A DNA stretch of 58,752 bases, from contig JACPQR010000004.1 of the NCBI GenBank assembly GCA_016190375.1, forward strand, positions 1 through 58,752, read 5' to 3'. Shown one piece after another: positions 46,138-55,393 of this stretch. Source of the DNA: Deltaproteobacteria bacterium. GTDB lineage: Bacteria > Myxococcota_A > Polyangia > JACPQR01. Position 1 is the first letter of the stretch; every line of letters begins with the position of its first letter. Below the pieces are notes generated by a model, which was given only the letters and a program-made list of their open reading frames with translations, was not told where the DNA came from and did no database searches. A program made the position numbers and the translations under genes.

Positions 46138-48978
46138 CTAGAGGCCCACCGGCCGGAACACGTACGGGAAGCTCACGGTCACGCTGCCTCCCTGAGGTTG
46201 CGGGAAACGCCACCCGCGGATCGCCGAGCTGATGCACGACGTGACGGCGGAGTTCGACATCGAGGACTGGGCCACGCTCACGTTCGCGACGCCTCCGCTC
46301 GGTGAGATCACCCAGGACATGACGACCCGCCCCGCGAGGCTCGGCTCGCGCAGGAGCGCGCGCTCGTAGCATGCCGCGATCTGACCCTGGTGGGAGTTGA
46401 TCACCCGCTGGACGGCGGCGCGATCGATCGACCCCTGGCCGCCGAGCCGCGAGCCGGCGCCGCTCACGCGACCACGCACGGTCCGTGTGCCCTGCGGCCC
46501 GCCGAAGTTGCCGATCGCTCCACCCTTCGTGGCCTGGGCCAGATCGCGAGTCTCTATCGGGCCGCCCGATCCGCCGCCGGGCCGGCCGATTCGAACCTCG
46601 CCGCCCGGGAGCTGGCCCACGGGACCCGCGACACGGAAGACGGCGGCCGAGCCGCCGGAGCTCGCGGCCGCGTCTATCGTGCCGATCGCCTCGCGCAAGC
46701 TCGAGCTCCGGGAGGTCGCGGAGGACATGCTCTCGAGGGCGGCGATCGCGGCCTCGGCGGCGCTCTGGGGCGGCGGAGCATCGGACGGGAGCGCCGCAGA
46801 TTGAGGGCCCGTTGCGCGACGCGGGTTGGGATGGATCTGGGGCAGCCGCTCGACCACCGGCGAGGTCGGAGCCGGCAGATCCTGGGCGGGCTGTGGAGCA
46901 TCCTGCGGCGGCGGTGGCGGTGGCGGCGGCGGCTCGAGCCCGATCTCGCGGGTGGAGACGATGTCGAAGTGCTCCTGGGCCGCCTCCCCGACGGGGTCGG
47001 GGTTGCCGAGCACGATCGTGAGACCGAGCGCGACCGTCATGTGCGCCAGGAGCGATCCTCCGCCGTGCGTGGCGGCCGTGACGACCCCGCCGCCTCCCGC
47101 GTCGTGCCCGGCCAGCGGCCGGCGGATGAACGAGACCACCAGATCCGTCCCACCCTGGCGCACGATTGCGCTTCCGCCGGGTGAGAAGACGGCCTCCTTG
47201 AGCGCCGCCGCGACCTCCTTCGCGGGGTCGTTTGGCGACTGCCGGAGGCGAATCGTGCGGCCCGTGGCGGTGGACAGCGCCGCATGACCATCCGATCGAT
47301 GCCTCACGATGGCGCGGCCCCTGTGGAACGGCGAAAAACGTCCTCCCCGATCGAGCGTGACGACCTGGACGAGCTTGCGGTTCTTGACCACCGCGACCTG
47401 GAGCGAGAGATGACCGCCGGGCACGCCCGCCTCGGTGGAGATCTGCTCGACGAGGGAGAACGGCTCGACGAAGTCGGCGTCGTCCTCCTCGTCGTCGTCC
47501 CAGTCCCGGGCGCCGCCCTTGGGCGCCGGCGCGATGATCGGGAGGATCGGCTCGGTGGGAAGGCTCCGGGAGGGGGAGACCTTCTTCGACCTCGCGGCTG
47601 GCTGGGCCGACGGGACCGCGACCACCCCGGGCCTGTCAGCGGGGGGCTCCGCGATCGGCCCGGCCTGGGGGAGCGCGGAGTCGAGCCCGGATCGCGGGAA
47701 CTCGATCGCGGCCGGCGAGGCGGGGGGCGCCGCGGCTTCGATCGACGGTGCCGGTGGCGGAGGCGCCGGGGGCGGCGGTGCGAGCGCGGACGAGGTCCCG
47801 GCACCGGGGACGGCCAGCGCCTTGGCGACGGCGGAGTCGCCGATCGGAAAGAAAACAGGATCCGGTCGCCCGCGTGGAAGAGTCAGCGGATCTTCGGCCA
47901 GGCCGGCTGCCGGCCGCGCCGCAGCCGCCACCGTGGTCTGCTTCGAGGTCGTCTCCTCGAAGCCGAAGCCCGAGGGCTCCTTCAGGGTGTCGACTCTGGC
48001 TCGAACCCCGGCGTCCGCAGCCGTCTGGGCGGGGTCCGCCGCGATACCGGGTCGCGGGCGTGCGATGGGCGTCGGCACCTCGGCCGAGACCTCCTCGAGC
48101 GCGGCATCGCCGTCGGGCAACGCCATGTAGGGCTTCGTCCCCGAGAGCTCCATCTCCAGCATGCCGAGGAGCCGGTCTATTCCCCCTTTGTCCGGTCCGG
48201 TGGCCGGCAGCGTCGGCGCGACCGGACCACCGGCCGGCGTCGCGGACGGGCCCGGCGGGACGTGCAGGACCGGGCCGATTCCCGCTCCCTGCTGGGTCGC
48301 CTGACCCTTCGTCTGGCTGATGGCCTTGGAGGCCACGACCATGGTCTTGCACTCCTCGTCCTCCTCGGGCGGCTCGAAGCGCAAGGTGCCGGGCGACCGC
48401 GGCTCGCCGGGGTCCATCGCGGGTGGCGCCGACGCGGCGGCCCGTGGTCCGGCAGGCGGCGAAGCCAACGGGCGCCCAGGCGGGGAGACCGGCGCCGCTG
48501 CCGGGCGAGGAGGGGCGGCGACCGGGGCCGCGACCTGCGGTGCCATCGGTCGGGAAACGACCGGCGCCGGGGCCGGACCGCGAGGCGGAGCCGAGGGCGC
48601 ACGCGGCGGCGAAGGCGCCGGGGCGGAGGGGGAGGCCTGCACCGACGCGGAGGCGCCGCCGAGGAGCCGCATCTGCAGCCGCAAAGGGCCGATGCCGACG
48701 AAGTCGGTGGGCTTCGGTCTGGCCATGGCCGTCGGGGATCCGTTGAGCTGGAGCGGAGCCCCCGAGGACGAGACCACGGTCAGGGCGCCGTTCTCCGCCC
48801 ACACCAGAGCGTGCGAGTCCGCGATTCCCGGGATGCCCACGAACCTCAGCGAGCTGCCGGCGGCGCCGCCGATCGTGACGAGGGTTCCCTGGAAGTCGCG
48901 CTTCCCGAGGAGCTTGTCGCCCCGGAAGATCAGGATCTCGATGACCGCGCCCGCAGCGCTGGGGTTGGGGCCGCTCAT
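46138..48978 (-). CDS. FHA-like / AgmX-PglI C-terminal transenvelope protein, GltG-like
   Basis: 946 aa. N-terminal FHA-like domain (about 10-105: VIEILIFRGDKLLGKRDFQG, SSLRFVGIPGIADSHALVW), then a long Pro/Ala-rich disordered linker, a second beta domain (about 500-640), a single membrane segment near residue 645, a poly-Pro stretch, and a C-terminal TonB-like domain (about 855-946: QGQIAACYERALLREPSLAG, VVMSWVISPSGGVANVSVA). The last is the AgmX/PglI C-terminal family. This layout matches GltG, which links the inner-membrane motor to the outer membrane. Four bases separate its stop region from the neighbouring small gene. Confidence 0.88.
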   Translation of the reverse strand: MSGPNPSAAGAVIEILIFRGDKLLGKRDFQGTLVTIGGAAGSSLRFVGIPGIADSHALVWAENGALTVVSSSGAPLQLNGSPTAMARPKPTDFVGIGPLRLQMRLLGGASASVQASPSAPAPSPPRAPSAPPRGPAPAPVVSRPMAPQVAAPVAAPPRPAAAPVSPPGRPLASPPAGPRAAASAPPAMDPGEPRSPGTLRFEPPEEDEECKTMVVASKAISQTKGQATQQGAGIGPVLHVPPGPSATPAGGPVAPTLPATGPDKGGIDRLLGMLEMELSGTKPYMALPDGDAALEEVSAEVPTPIARPRPGIAADPAQTAADAGVRARVDTLKEPSGFGFEETTSKQTTVAAAARPAAGLAEDPLTLPRGRPDPVFFPIGDSAVAKALAVPGAGTSSALAPPPPAPPPPAPSIEAAAPPASPAAIEFPRSGLDSALPQAGPIAEPPADRPGVVAVPSAQPAARSKKVSPSRSLPTEPILPIIAPAPKGGARDWDDDEEDDADFVEPFSLVEQISTEAGVPGGHLSLQVAVVKNRKLVQVVTLDRGGRFSPFHRGRAIVRHRSDGHAALSTATGRTIRLRQSPNDPAKEVAAALKEAVFSPGGSAIVRQGGTDLVVSFIRRPLAGHDAGGGGVVTAATHGGGSLLAHMTVALGLTIVLGNPDPVGEAAQEHFDIVSTREIGLEPPPPPPPPPQDAPQPAQDLPAPTSPVVERLPQIHPNPRRATGPQSAALPSDAPPPQSAAEAAIAALESMSSATSRSSSLREAIGTIDAAASSGGSAAVFRVAGPVGQLPGGEVRIGRPGGGSGGPIETRDLAQATKGGAIGNFGGPQGTRTVRGRVSGAGSRLGGQGSIDRAAVQRVINSHQGQIAACYERALLREPSLAGRVVMSWVISPSGGVANVSVAQSSMSNSAVTSCISSAIRGWRFPQPQGGSVTVSFPYVFRPVGL

Positions 48979-48979
48979 G

Positions 48980-49549
48980 TCAGCGACCGGCGGGCTCCCG
49001 CCCCAGCACCGTGCGGCTGATCTCCGGCCTGAACGACTTGCGCAGCTTGACGAGCTCCGGCAGGTCGCGCGGCGGACGGCTGAAGAGGTAGACGGCGCCC
49101 GACCGCGCGGTCTGGCCCTGGATCAGCCTCTCGTCGAAGTCGAGCCGGTCGGAGCGCTGCATGCTTCCGTCCGCCGAGCCGGCGCCCGAGGCGGTCGCGC
49201 CGCGGCCGCTCGCCTCCGTGGCGCGCCCGCCGTTCTCGCCGGACGTTCGCGGATCCTCGGAGCGGACCTTCGACGGCGTCGGCTCGCCCCCGCTTTCGCG
49301 CTCGGCTCGGTCGCCTCGACGGCGGCGGCGATCGCCGGGATCGGCGTACGGGTTCTCGGCCGTGTCCGCTTCGCGGGGCGGGCGCCGGGGGCGCCGCCGG
49401 CGCTGCGCGAGCCGGTCGGCCTCCCCATCGACGCTTCGCACGGTGGGCGCCCCGGAATTTCGGGCGCGGGGAGGATCCGACGCCCAAGCGCCGGAGGCCG
49501 CGACCAGGAACCAGCACGATCCGACGATGGCGATTGCTCTCGTCACCAT
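48980..49549 (-). CDS. Small exported Arg-rich protein of unknown function
   Basis: 189 aa with signal peptide MVTRAIAIVGSCWFLVAASG ending WAS. The middle is basic and disordered (RRRRPRRPPREADT, DRRRRRGDRAERES, GSA-rich), and the conserved-looking end is MQRSDRLDFDERLIQGQTAR and VYLFSRPPRDLPELVKLRKS. Stops two bases before the GltG-like start. Comparable small proteins are found beside glt genes (a GltF role is conceivable), but no function is claimed. Confidence 0.75.
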   Translation of the reverse strand: MVTRAIAIVGSCWFLVAASGAWASDPPRARNSGAPTVRSVDGEADRLAQRRRRPRRPPREADTAENPYADPGDRRRRRGDRAERESGGEPTPSKVRSEDPRTSGENGGRATEASGRGATASGAGSADGSMQRSDRLDFDERLIQGQTARSGAVYLFSRPPRDLPELVKLRKSFRPEISRTVLGREPAGR

Positions 49550-49562
49550 TTGCGTCCTCGCC

Positions 49563-50399
49563 TCACGGCTCGAACCGCTCCGTGGTTGTCCTCTTCACCT
49601 CGAAGAAGCCTATCTCGGGAGTGTCCGCCGTGCCGAGCCACTCGGCCCAGACCTGAGTGGTCACCTCGACGTCGAGGGGCAGGGCATTGGTGCTCTGCGT
49701 GACCCAGAGGATTGCGCCGCTCGGGACCGTGAGACAGCCGTCGTCCTTCACCACGCAACGGACGGGCTGGTAGCCGTCCGGGGCCTCCACGATGTTGACT
49801 TCGATCATGACGGCGTCCGCGCTCGCGGGCTCCCAGCGTACTACGAAGGCTCCCCCGCTCATCGCGAGCCCGGTGACCGCCGGCGCCCGAGGCACCGAGA
49901 GCTCGGCCGTGAAGCTCGGAAAATCCGCCTCCCCGTCGCCACCCCGTACCTCGAGGCTCATATCCCCTCCGTCGACGAACGGCTCGAGGGTCGGAGCGAT
50001 CACCTTCCCCTGCCCCGCTTGCGGCACGGGAACGATCTCGCCGTCGATGACGAGGTCGACCTCTGGCGTGTCGAGCGGGACCGGGTCGTTCTCTCCCTCG
50101 ACCGGCAAGCCGTTCACGCCGGCACATACTCCGTCCCAGACCAGCGCGGGCGGATCGGCGCCGTCGAAGTCGGTGAAGTCGATGAACTTCCCGGTCGCGC
50201 AGCGGTCGTTGCCCCCGCAGGCATCCGCGTCCTCGTGGACCGAGATCGACGCGAGCTTGCCGACGTCCTCGAACTCGGTTCCCTCGAGGATCTCTTCCAA
50301 TCCGCACGCGGAGGCCTCGCCGTTGCCCTCGTCGTCTCCCCCGCACCCGAAGAGGGCGAGCAGGAGGAAACTAGAAGCCCGCGCGCACGAACTCGTCAT
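49563..50399 (-). CDS. Lipoprotein of unknown function
   Basis: 278 aa from ATG at 50399 (MTSSCARASSFLLLALFGC, lipobox LFGC, C19). The start lies 29 bp inside the upstream CglD-like gene, suggesting translational coupling. Mature part has two disulfide-prone segments (CGGNDRC, CVVKDDGC) and Ig/fibronectin-like strands (AFVVRWEPASADAVMIEVN). Its place between CglD-like and GltG-like genes hints at a Cgl-type accessory lipoprotein; unproven. Confidence 0.78.
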   Translation of the reverse strand: MTSSCARASSFLLLALFGCGGDDEGNGEASACGLEEILEGTEFEDVGKLASISVHEDADACGGNDRCATGKFIDFTDFDGADPPALVWDGVCAGVNGLPVEGENDPVPLDTPEVDLVIDGEIVPVPQAGQGKVIAPTLEPFVDGGDMSLEVRGGDGEADFPSFTAELSVPRAPAVTGLAMSGGAFVVRWEPASADAVMIEVNIVEAPDGYQPVRCVVKDDGCLTVPSGAILWVTQSTNALPLDVEVTTQVWAEWLGTADTPEIGFFEVKRTTTERFEP

Positions 50400-52392
50400 C
50401 GCCGATCGTGATGATGGGATCATCTGGGATCCGGGTGGACGGAGGAATGAAGCTCACCGGGATGTTGACGATGCGGAAGAGACCGGGCGCCTCCAGTCGC
50501 CCTCGGGGTGATTCGGCGAAGTACACGAACACGGAGTTGTCGCCCGGGTCGCCGAAGTTCGCGGCCTGCGTGGCGACCAGCCGGACGTTGCGGACCTGGT
50601 AGCGCAGGCACCGCCGCTCGGCGGCGCGCACGAGGATGGCCTCGTTGATGATGCCGCCGGTCCCCTCCACCGCGCTCGGGGTCGGCAAGATGTTCTCGTC
50701 GACGGTGACGTCGATCGAGTGATCCTGGGGCGCGGTCGGGTCCACCGCCGAGGCAGACAGGACCGTGAACTGCCCGCCGCCGGAGACGTTCACTGCGGGC
50801 CCGAACTGGTTGTCGAGCGGATCCCTCCACGAGAGCAGCCACTGTTCGGGCGGGCCGGGCTGCACCGTCACCTGGAGCATGCCGAGGCCCGCCGTGGTGC
50901 CCGCCGAGACGTCGTCGATCTCGACGCCGGTGATCTGGCTCGGCTGTTGCGCCGCGAGGATCCGCTGCAGGCCCTCGTTGACGAGCTCGTAGCGGTACGC
51001 CTCCCCGAGGTGGCGGCCGGCGTCGCTCGATCCCGGATCCGTGTGGTTGCGGACCTCCTCGCCGTTCGGGACGCCATCGCCGTCGTCGTCGAGCAGCGCG
51101 TCCGGCTCGAGGAAGCGCGTCGAGGCGACGACCTCCATCCGGTCGGGAAGGACGTCGCCGTCCGAGTCGACCAGGGTGTACTCCGTGCCGATGAGGAGCT
51201 CCTCGCAGTCCCTGAGGCCATCGAAGTCCGAGTCGTCGAGCGGCCCTACGTCCGCACAGGTGGGCCTCTCGGAAGCGTCCTCCGCGAAGCAGGGGTCGAA
51301 GCCCAGGAGCCGGTCGACGAGGTCCGTCAGCCCGTCTCCGTCGGTGTCGGCCATCGTCGGGTCGGTGCAGTCCGTGGCCTCGACGTCGTCCGCCAGCCCG
51401 TCTCCGTCGCTGTCGACGGCGATCCCGTCCACGGTGGGCAGAGCGTTCACGTTCGAGACGACGATGCCCTTGACGTCGAGCGAGCCCGCCGACGCGAGCA
51501 GGTCGAGCCCGAGGAAGGTCACCGTCTCGGGCGTCGCGAAGTCGCCGAACGCGCCGTTCCCGGCGAAGGCCATCTGCGTCAAGAGGTCGTGCAGCGCCTG
51601 AGTCGCAGCCGGATCGGGATCGGCGAGGAGCTGGAAGGTGTGGAACCTCAGCGAGGTCGCGCCCGCGGCTTCGATCGCCGCCTGCAGCGCGTCCACGTCG
51701 TCGACGAGCGTCTCCCGCTGGCACGTGGGCTGGTCGAGGAGGATGCCTCCACCGTCCCTGCAGCCGGCCTCGTCGAAGCAGCAGTCCGGGAAGCGGAGCT
51801 GGTCGGCGCAGACGCAGTCGCGGATCGGGGGCTCGGGCATTCCCGCCGAGACGAGGATGACGAGGTACTGGATCCGGGCGAGCTCGCCCGGGCTCATCGC
51901 CGTTGCGTCCCCCTCGATGAGGCTCTTGACCAGGGAGATCGCCGCCCGGATGTCCCTGGCCTGGCCCGTTCCGACGGGCGCCTCTAGCTGGCGTAGCAGC
52001 GCGACGGCGTTGTCGAGGGTGACCGGATCGCGCGTGAACTCGGGGCCCGACAGGAGCTGGGGGCTCCCGTCGACGGCAACGAGCGCGAAGCTCAGCTCCG
52101 GCGCCGAGCGGCCGACCTCGATCAGATCCGCCACGCCGTCGACCCAGAGCCTCGTCTGCTCGACGTCCCAGTTCGCCAGTGGCGTCGCCGCCCTGTCGAC
52201 CAGGAGCGCGACGCGCGTCGGGAATCGCGCCTCGCTCGGCTCATCGGTGCAGACCCGCCCATCGAGCGTGAGCCTGTCGGGTCCCCCGGCCTCGGTGCCG
52301 CCGCGGTACAGGTCGGCTTCGGTACAGGAGGCCCCCAGGCCGAGCGTGAGGACGGCAAGGCGGTACTTCGGCTGGAGGTTGCCCATTCCCAC
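50371..52392 (-). CDS. VWA-like lipoprotein with thrombospondin-type repeats (CglD-like), degenerate MIDAS
   Basis: 673 aa, lipobox GASC (C23). VWA-like region from about residue 55, but the metal site reads LLVDRAATPL instead of DxSxS, so divalent-metal ligand binding through a MIDAS is doubtful. A Cys-rich loop (CVCADQLRFPDCCFDEAGC) lies in the VWA part. Asp-rich calcium loops ([38 protein letters not shown]) fill about 330-460 and a C-terminal domain with LRYQVRNVRL matches the two paralogues at 22360 and 24346. First gene of the Glt-like operon; CglD is the closest known architecture. Confidence 0.85.
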   Translation of the reverse strand: MGMGNLQPKYRLAVLTLGLGASCTEADLYRGGTEAGGPDRLTLDGRVCTDEPSEARFPTRVALLVDRAATPLANWDVEQTRLWVDGVADLIEVGRSAPELSFALVAVDGSPQLLSGPEFTRDPVTLDNAVALLRQLEAPVGTGQARDIRAAISLVKSLIEGDATAMSPGELARIQYLVILVSAGMPEPPIRDCVCADQLRFPDCCFDEAGCRDGGGILLDQPTCQRETLVDDVDALQAAIEAAGATSLRFHTFQLLADPDPAATQALHDLLTQMAFAGNGAFGDFATPETVTFLGLDLLASAGSLDVKGIVVSNVNALPTVDGIAVDSDGDGLADDVEATDCTDPTMADTDGDGLTDLVDRLLGFDPCFAEDASERPTCADVGPLDDSDFDGLRDCEELLIGTEYTLVDSDGDVLPDRMEVVASTRFLEPDALLDDDGDGVPNGEEVRNHTDPGSSDAGRHLGEAYRYELVNEGLQRILAAQQPSQITGVEIDDVSAGTTAGLGMLQVTVQPGPPEQWLLSWRDPLDNQFGPAVNVSGGGQFTVLSASAVDPTAPQDHSIDVTVDENILPTPSAVEGTGGIINEAILVRAAERRCLRYQVRNVRLVATQAANFGDPGDNSVFVYFAESPRGRLEAPGLFRIVNIPVSFIPPSTRIPDDPIITIGDDEFVRAGF

Positions 52393-52432
52393 GGAAATTC
52401 AGCAGCCGGGTGATGGTACCATAGCGATCTCG

Positions 52433-54061
52433 ATGGAGTCTGCCCTCCCGAGGGCCGCCCCGGCCGCGCCGCGCCGACTACCGCGAAGTCTCGGCCGATA
52501 CGAGCTCGTGGAGGCGCTCGGTGGTGGCATGTCCGAGGTGTACCGGGCTCGCATCGCGGACGCGATCGGGCCCGAGCGACCGCTCGTCGTGAAGCTCGCC
52601 GCGCAGAGCGTGAGCGACGACCCCAAGGCGTCCGTGCGTTTCCTCGACGAGGCGAAGCTGGCGCTCGCGCTCTCGCACGGCAACATCACGTCGGCCTTCG
52701 AGTTCGGCAAGGCCGACGGCCGGTACTTCATCGTGATGGAGTACGTGAGGGGCGCCTCGGTGCGCCAGCTCGTCCAGAGCGCGAAGCGGCTCGGCCTCGT
52801 GATTCAGGTGGGCGCTGCGCTGACGATCGGGATCGAGGTCGCGCGTGCGCTTCAGTACGCCCACACGTTCGTGCACCCCGAGCTCGGCCGGATGCCGCTC
52901 GTGCACCGCGACGTGAACCCCGGCAACGTGCTGGTCGCCCGCGACGGCCAGGTGAAGCTGACGGACTTCGGGATCGCGCACGCCCTGGGCCGCGACCCCG
53001 GGCACGGCGTGATCTGGGGACAGGCGCAGTACGTGGCTCCGGAGCTCTTCGACGGCTCGGCGGCGAGCCCCGCCGCGGATCTGTACGCCCTCGGTGCCGT
53101 CCTCTTCACGCTCCTGGCGCTGCGCCCGCCGTTCCCCGGCGTCGCCGACGAGGAGGTCCTCGAGGCCGTCCGACGAGGTCCGACTCCGTCGGTGCGCGAG
53201 CTGCGGGCAACGCTGCCCCCGGAGGTCGACGCCGCGATCGCCGCCCTCCTCGCCGGCGACCTTGCATCCAGACCGTCCTCGGCCGAGGAGGCACGCCGCC
53301 TGCTCGAGCGCTCCCGGGATGCCGTGGCGCCGGGGTTCCGCACCGAGGACCTCGCCGCTCTGGTTCAGGAGCTCCTCGGCCCGGAGTCGGCGAGCGGCTC
53401 GAGCAAGGCCGCGGCGCTGAGCGAGCCCACCGTGCCCCTCGCGGCGGCGCGCCCTCTGCCCGCTCGCGACCCGCTCGAGGACGTCCCGAGGAGCGTCCTG
53501 CCCGTTCCCGAGATGCCCGTGGCGCGCGGCCATCGGACCGCCTCGGGCATCGGCCCGATCCTGGCGATCGCCGCCCTCGTGGTCGCGGTTGGACTGGTAG
53601 GCTGGCTCTGGCTTCGGCCTGCACCCCGGTCGCCACGAGGAGCCGGCCAGGAGCACCCAGCGGCCACCGCGGTCGGCACGGGCCCGCGGGCCGCGGCCGA
53701 GCGCCAGCCGCCGGCAGCTCGGGGCGCACCATCGCTCGGCGTCGCAGCTCCTGCGCAGGTACCGGCTCCCGAGCAGCCGCCCACTCCTCCGGCCAGCCAC
53801 GCCAGACGCATCGGCAGGTCCCCCGCGGAACCGGCGGTCATCACGATCAACTCCATGCCCTGGAGCATCGTGAGCGTCGACGGCCGCAGGCTGTCGGGCC
53901 ACACGCCGCTGCGCAACGTCGAGCTGCCCGCGGGCACTCACACGTTCCGCTTCGAGAACCCGGAGCTGCGCATGAGGCGCGTCGTGACCGTCACGCTCTC
54001 GCGCGGCGAGCGGCGGGTGGTGAGCGCGATGCTCGAGCCGGCCGAGGGCGACACCCGCTGA
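52433..54061 (+). CDS. Membrane Ser/Thr protein kinase with PEGA domain
   Basis: 542 aa. Kinase domain about 20-290: Gly loop GGGMSEVYRA, catalytic Lys54, HRDVNPGN with Asp160, DFG at 178-180, YVAPE activation-loop end. All essential residues are present. After a linker comes one membrane helix (about 374-397, ILAIAALVVAVGLVGWLWL) and a C-terminal PEGA domain (about 466-540: VSVDGRRLSGHTPLRNVELP) on the outer side. Divergent from the CglD-like operon (40-bp gap). It may phosphorylate the FHA-bearing proteins of this locus; that link is inference. Confidence 0.93.
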   Translation: MESALPRAAPAAPRRLPRSLGRYELVEALGGGMSEVYRARIADAIGPERPLVVKLAAQSVSDDPKASVRFLDEAKLALALSHGNITSAFEFGKADGRYFIVMEYVRGASVRQLVQSAKRLGLVIQVGAALTIGIEVARALQYAHTFVHPELGRMPLVHRDVNPGNVLVARDGQVKLTDFGIAHALGRDPGHGVIWGQAQYVAPELFDGSAASPAADLYALGAVLFTLLALRPPFPGVADEEVLEAVRRGPTPSVRELRATLPPEVDAAIAALLAGDLASRPSSAEEARRLLERSRDAVAPGFRTEDLAALVQELLGPESASGSSKAAALSEPTVPLAAARPLPARDPLEDVPRSVLPVPEMPVARGHRTASGIGPILAIAALVVAVGLVGWLWLRPAPRSPRGAGQEHPAATAVGTGPRAAAERQPPAARGAPSLGVAAPAQVPAPEQPPTPPASHARRIGRSPAEPAVITINSMPWSIVSVDGRRLSGHTPLRNVELPAGTHTFRFENPELRMRRVVTVTLSRGERRVVSAMLEPAEGDTR

Positions 54062-54072
54062 AAAAACGTCCG

Positions 54073-54864
54073 TCAGTCCGTACCCAGCACGCGAGTCTCG
54101 GAATCGGCCGATCGCAGCTCGACTCGCAGACCCATGGCGCGCAGGAGGTCGCGACCCGCCAGCGCTCGTCTCGCGCCATTGATACGAACAAATGGGGAGA
54201 GCGCCCAGTCGCGAACCTGTCGAACGGCCATGGCCTTTCGAATTGGCGCGCCACCTGTCGTCGGGACCTCGATGTCGAGCAGGATCGGTGCCCACAGGAA
54301 CTGGTCGCCGAGATGTCGTCCGGCGAACCAGGTAGCGGTCGGAGCAGACGCGAGCCGATCGTCGATCAGCGTCGCGTGCGCGCCCGTGTCGAGGTCGGCG
54401 ACGACCGTGCGAACCTGCTCATCGTGAACGACCAGCGTGATCGTCGGATAGCGGTCCGCACCAGTCAGCCGCGCCCACGCAGCGACACCCGGTCCGACCT
54501 CCTCGATCAGTGGAGCTTCGAACAGGTAGGCGACCAGTCCGAGCGGCTCCCCGAGTCTCAGGACGTCCTCGGGCGCTGGTACGGTCTCGGGATCTGGCGA
54601 TGACGCCACTACATCATCACCCGCCACGACGACCCAGGCCGCCCCTCGTGACCGCAGCTCCCGGTCCACTCGATCACGCGCGATGATCGCGGCACGCCTG
54701 ACGAGCTCCGCCTTCTCGTCGGCCGACGCGGAGCGGAAGCGCTCGAGCGGAATGGCGAACGGGTCCTCGCCAGCCTCCTCGGCCACGATTGCCTGGAGAA
54801 GGCGACGAAACCTGTCACGGTGGCGGTCGAGCAGCACGTCGACGTCGGGAAGCCGGTCAGTCAT
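54073..54864 (-). CDS. Retropepsin-like aspartic protease-fold protein
   Basis: 263 aa, no signal peptide. N-terminal helical region (1-75), a short beta unit GAAWVVVAGDDVVASS (75-89) resembling the small DUF5678 type, then a clan-AA aspartic protease-like domain: catalytic-type motif D159-T-G-A162 (VVADLDTGAHATLID) and the trailing ALAGRDLLRAMGL (234-246), which matches the (I/L)GRDxLxxxGL signature of retropepsin-like domains. Such domains act as dimers. It converges with the kinase gene (11 bp apart). Substrate unknown; may be non-catalytic. Confidence 0.75.
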   Translation of the reverse strand: MTDRLPDVDVLLDRHRDRFRRLLQAIVAEEAGEDPFAIPLERFRSASADEKAELVRRAAIIARDRVDRELRSRGAAWVVVAGDDVVASSPDPETVPAPEDVLRLGEPLGLVAYLFEAPLIEEVGPGVAAWARLTGADRYPTITLVVHDEQVRTVVADLDTGAHATLIDDRLASAPTATWFAGRHLGDQFLWAPILLDIEVPTTGGAPIRKAMAVRQVRDWALSPFVRINGARRALAGRDLLRAMGLRVELRSADSETRVLGTD

Positions 54865-54921
54865 CGCGGCGCCAGCATAGCTGGAACCGCCTCGAATGGC
54901 GAAAAGCGCACTCGGTCCGAG

Positions 54922-55392
54922 CTACTCGCGCAGCACCGCCATCCGGAACTTCGGGAAGCCCGCCTCGGCGCCGGTCTTGAGCACGCGCCGCAGGAGCGCG
55001 TAGGGCGTTGCCTTGTCGGCGAGGACGAACAGGACGTCGGGGGCGTCGCGCGCGACGGCGACGCGCTGGTCCCGGAGCGTCACGAGGCGCTGATACAGGG
55101 GCTCGATCCTCGTGGACGGGTCGCCTGTTCCCGGGATGGTGCCGGCCGAGACGGGCGCGACCATGTTGTTCTCGACCCGCAGGTCGCGCTGGCCGACCAT
55201 CACCTGGATCGCTTTCTTGGGCGGAAGATCCGACGTCGAGGTCGGGAGCTGGATCCCGCCCTCGAGCTCCATGTTCACCTGCTGGGCCGCGAAGCTGAAC
55301 ATCAGGAAGAACAGCAGATTGGTCAGGACGTCGAGCAGCGCCGTCAGGTTGATGTTGACGTCGAACTCGCCTTCGCCGCCGCCGCCCGCCAT
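54922..55392 (-). CDS. TolR/ExbD-family proton-channel protein (second copy)
   Basis: 156 aa. One membrane helix (INLTALLDVLTNLLFFLMFS) with the essential Asp at residue 21, then a periplasmic TolR-like domain (RDLRVENN, PDVLFVLADKATPYALLRRV). Works with the TolQ-like subunit to convert proton flow into motion. Starts one base after the other TolR gene stops. Two TolR-type subunits with one TolQ mirror the AglR-AglQ-AglS gliding motor. Confidence 0.92.
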   Translation of the reverse strand: MAGGGGEGEFDVNINLTALLDVLTNLLFFLMFSFAAQQVNMELEGGIQLPTSTSDLPPKKAIQVMVGQRDLRVENNMVAPVSAGTIPGTGDPSTRIEPLYQRLVTLRDQRVAVARDAPDVLFVLADKATPYALLRRVLKTGAEAGFPKFRMAVLRE

Positions 55393-55393
55393 C

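Noticed and set aside
48320..49702. 460-aa plus-strand open frame
   Set aside because: Opposite the GltG-like gene's Pro/Ala linker; no start signal or domain.
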